Below, in pieces: positions 5,593 through 6,046 of a stretch of 6,046 bases of DNA. A program made the translations under genes and the position numbers. Position 1 is the stretch's first letter; the number at the start of each line of letters is the position of its first letter. The stretch covers positions 1 through 6,046 of the forward strand of contig CAYFUT010000102.1 of the NCBI GenBank assembly GCA_964346395.1, written 5' to 3'. Source of the DNA: CAYFUT01 sp964346395 (lineage in GTDB: Bacteria > Bacillota > Halanaerobiia > Halobacteroidales > Halobacteroidaceae). Below the pieces are notes generated by a model. The model was given only the letters and a program-made list of their open reading frames with translations, made no database searches and was not told the DNA's origin.

Positions 5593-5615
5593 AAAAAAAG
5601 CAGCCTATCGGCTGC
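5593..5615 (-). terminator. Minus-strand intrinsic terminator
   Basis: GCAGCC (5600-5605) and GGCTGC (5610-5615) form a perfect 6-bp stem with a 4-nt loop. Read on the minus strand, the hairpin is followed at once by seven T residues. It lies about 136 nt beyond the hsp20 stop and after another minus-strand hairpin, so it is a back-up terminator or the end of a separate short transcript. Confidence 0.8.
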
Positions 5616-5713
5616 CTAGTTTGAGATTAAGGTTGAGATTGAGTCAACTATAAAGTCAAGTTTGCTAAAAGTCATCCACAGGTCTAGAAAAGTATAATTT
5701 CTTAAACGATCAT

Positions 5714-5735
5714 AAAAGCCCGGGAAATCCCGGGC
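5714..5735 (-). terminator. Minus-strand terminator hairpin after hsp20
   Basis: GCCCGGG (5718-5724) pairs with CCCGGGC (5729-5735) around AAAT; on the minus strand it is followed by TTTTATG. It lies 17 nt beyond the hsp20 stop codon. The stem is very stable but the T run is only four long, so read-through to the second hairpin at 5593-5615 is plausible. Confidence 0.75.
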
Positions 5736-5751
5736 CAACTTCTGGTCAGCA

Positions 5752-6046
5752 TCAGGCAATATCAATTTCGCGCCGTCGACTTTTACCTGGTTCTTCTTTG
5801 GGCAGTGTAACCTCTAAAATTCCGTTATTATATTCGGCTTCAATTGCATCTTCGTTAACATTGTTAATCCGGAAGCTGCGCTGATAATTACCAGTTCTGC
5901 GTTCCTTGCGGATATAGTCTTCTGTTTCTTCTTCAATTTCGTTCTTTTCCTGGACGGAGATAGTCAGTCGGTCATCTTCAATCTCTAGGGTGATGTCGTC
6001 CTTCTCTAGTCCTGGAAGTTCAGCTTCGATGATAAAGTTTTCATCA
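5752..6046 (-). CDS. Small heat-shock protein, Hsp20/alpha-crystallin family (3' part, N-terminus beyond the window)
   Basis: The minus-strand frame is open from the right edge to a TGA at 5754-5752 and gives 97 residues beginning DENFIIEAELPGLEKDDITL. This is most of an alpha-crystallin domain: the AELPGLEKDDITLEIEDDRL opening, the strand LTISVQEKNE, the R-x-x-x-G-x-x-x-R-S-F block (RRTGNYQRSFRI) and the diagnostic NNGILEVTLPK. The tail GKSRRREIDIA contains the I-x-I motif (IDI, residues 94-96 of the visible part) used to dock subunits into large oligomers. It is an ATP-independent holdase chaperone in the cytoplasm. Family members are usually about 140-150 residues, so roughly the first 45-50 are outside the window. 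No start codon is visible. Two hairpins downstream on the same strand end the transcript. A second in-frame TGA follows the stop after one codon. Confidence 0.95.
   Translation of the reverse strand, partial: DENFIIEAELPGLEKDDITLEIEDDRLTISVQEKNEIEEETEDYIRKERRTGNYQRSFRINNVNEDAIEAEYNNGILEVTLPKEEPGKSRRREIDIA

Noticed and set aside
5670..5682. DnaA-box-like TCATCCACA
   Set aside because: A single site with one mismatch to TTATCCACA and no cluster of boxes or origin-type AT-rich unwinding region around it.

Overview
The window looks like chromosomal DNA from a low-GC, strictly Firmicutes-like anaerobe. The signs are strong AGGAGG-type ribosome binding sites, an AT-rich codon bias, consensus sigma-A promoters, an AbrB-type transition-state regulator and a CsoR repressor. 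The soluble parts of the proteins are rich in Glu and Asp, and the AbrB protein ends in a four-cysteine knuckle. This makes a halophilic, spore-forming member of the Halanaerobiales (Halobacteroidaceae type) my best guess, but that placement is inference from protein style, not from a marker gene.

Layout from left to right: (1) 46-1560, two plus-strand genes in a likely operon: a polytopic membrane protein of uncertain family, then a Bax inhibitor-1 (YbhL/YccA type) membrane protein. (2) 1617-1645, a C/G-rich hairpin between convergent genes. (3) 1653-1856, a small minus-strand DUF2892 membrane protein. (4) 1857-2092, a divergent regulatory region with a near-consensus promoter and a CsoR-type operator. 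(5) 2093-4561, a complete two-HMA-domain Cu(I)-exporting P1B ATPase (CopA). (6) 4562-4760, an intergenic region broken by a 100-N assembly gap and flanked by short repeats. (7) 4761-5051, the copper-sensing repressor CsoR. (8) 5112-5152, a terminator. (9) 5157-5553, a compact abrB-like gene with a perfect TTGACA-N17-TATAAT promoter, two Spo0A-box-like heptamers in its leader and a strong terminator. (10) 5554-5751, an intergenic stretch with two minus-strand hairpins. (11) 5752-6046, the 3' part of a small heat-shock protein gene (Hsp20) that runs off the right edge and has no start codon in the window.

The best-supported functional unit is a self-contained copper-homeostasis circuit. CsoR should sit on the operator just downstream of the copA start point and release when Cu(I) binds its Cys-His-Cys site, and CopA then exports Cu(I). 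The second regulatory point of interest is the abrB leader, whose layout resembles the Spo0A-repressed abrB of Bacillus subtilis. I found no clearly new biological system. The most useful leads are the putative Spo0A sites, the repeat-associated gap in which copA ends, and the possible link of the DUF2892 gene to copper control.
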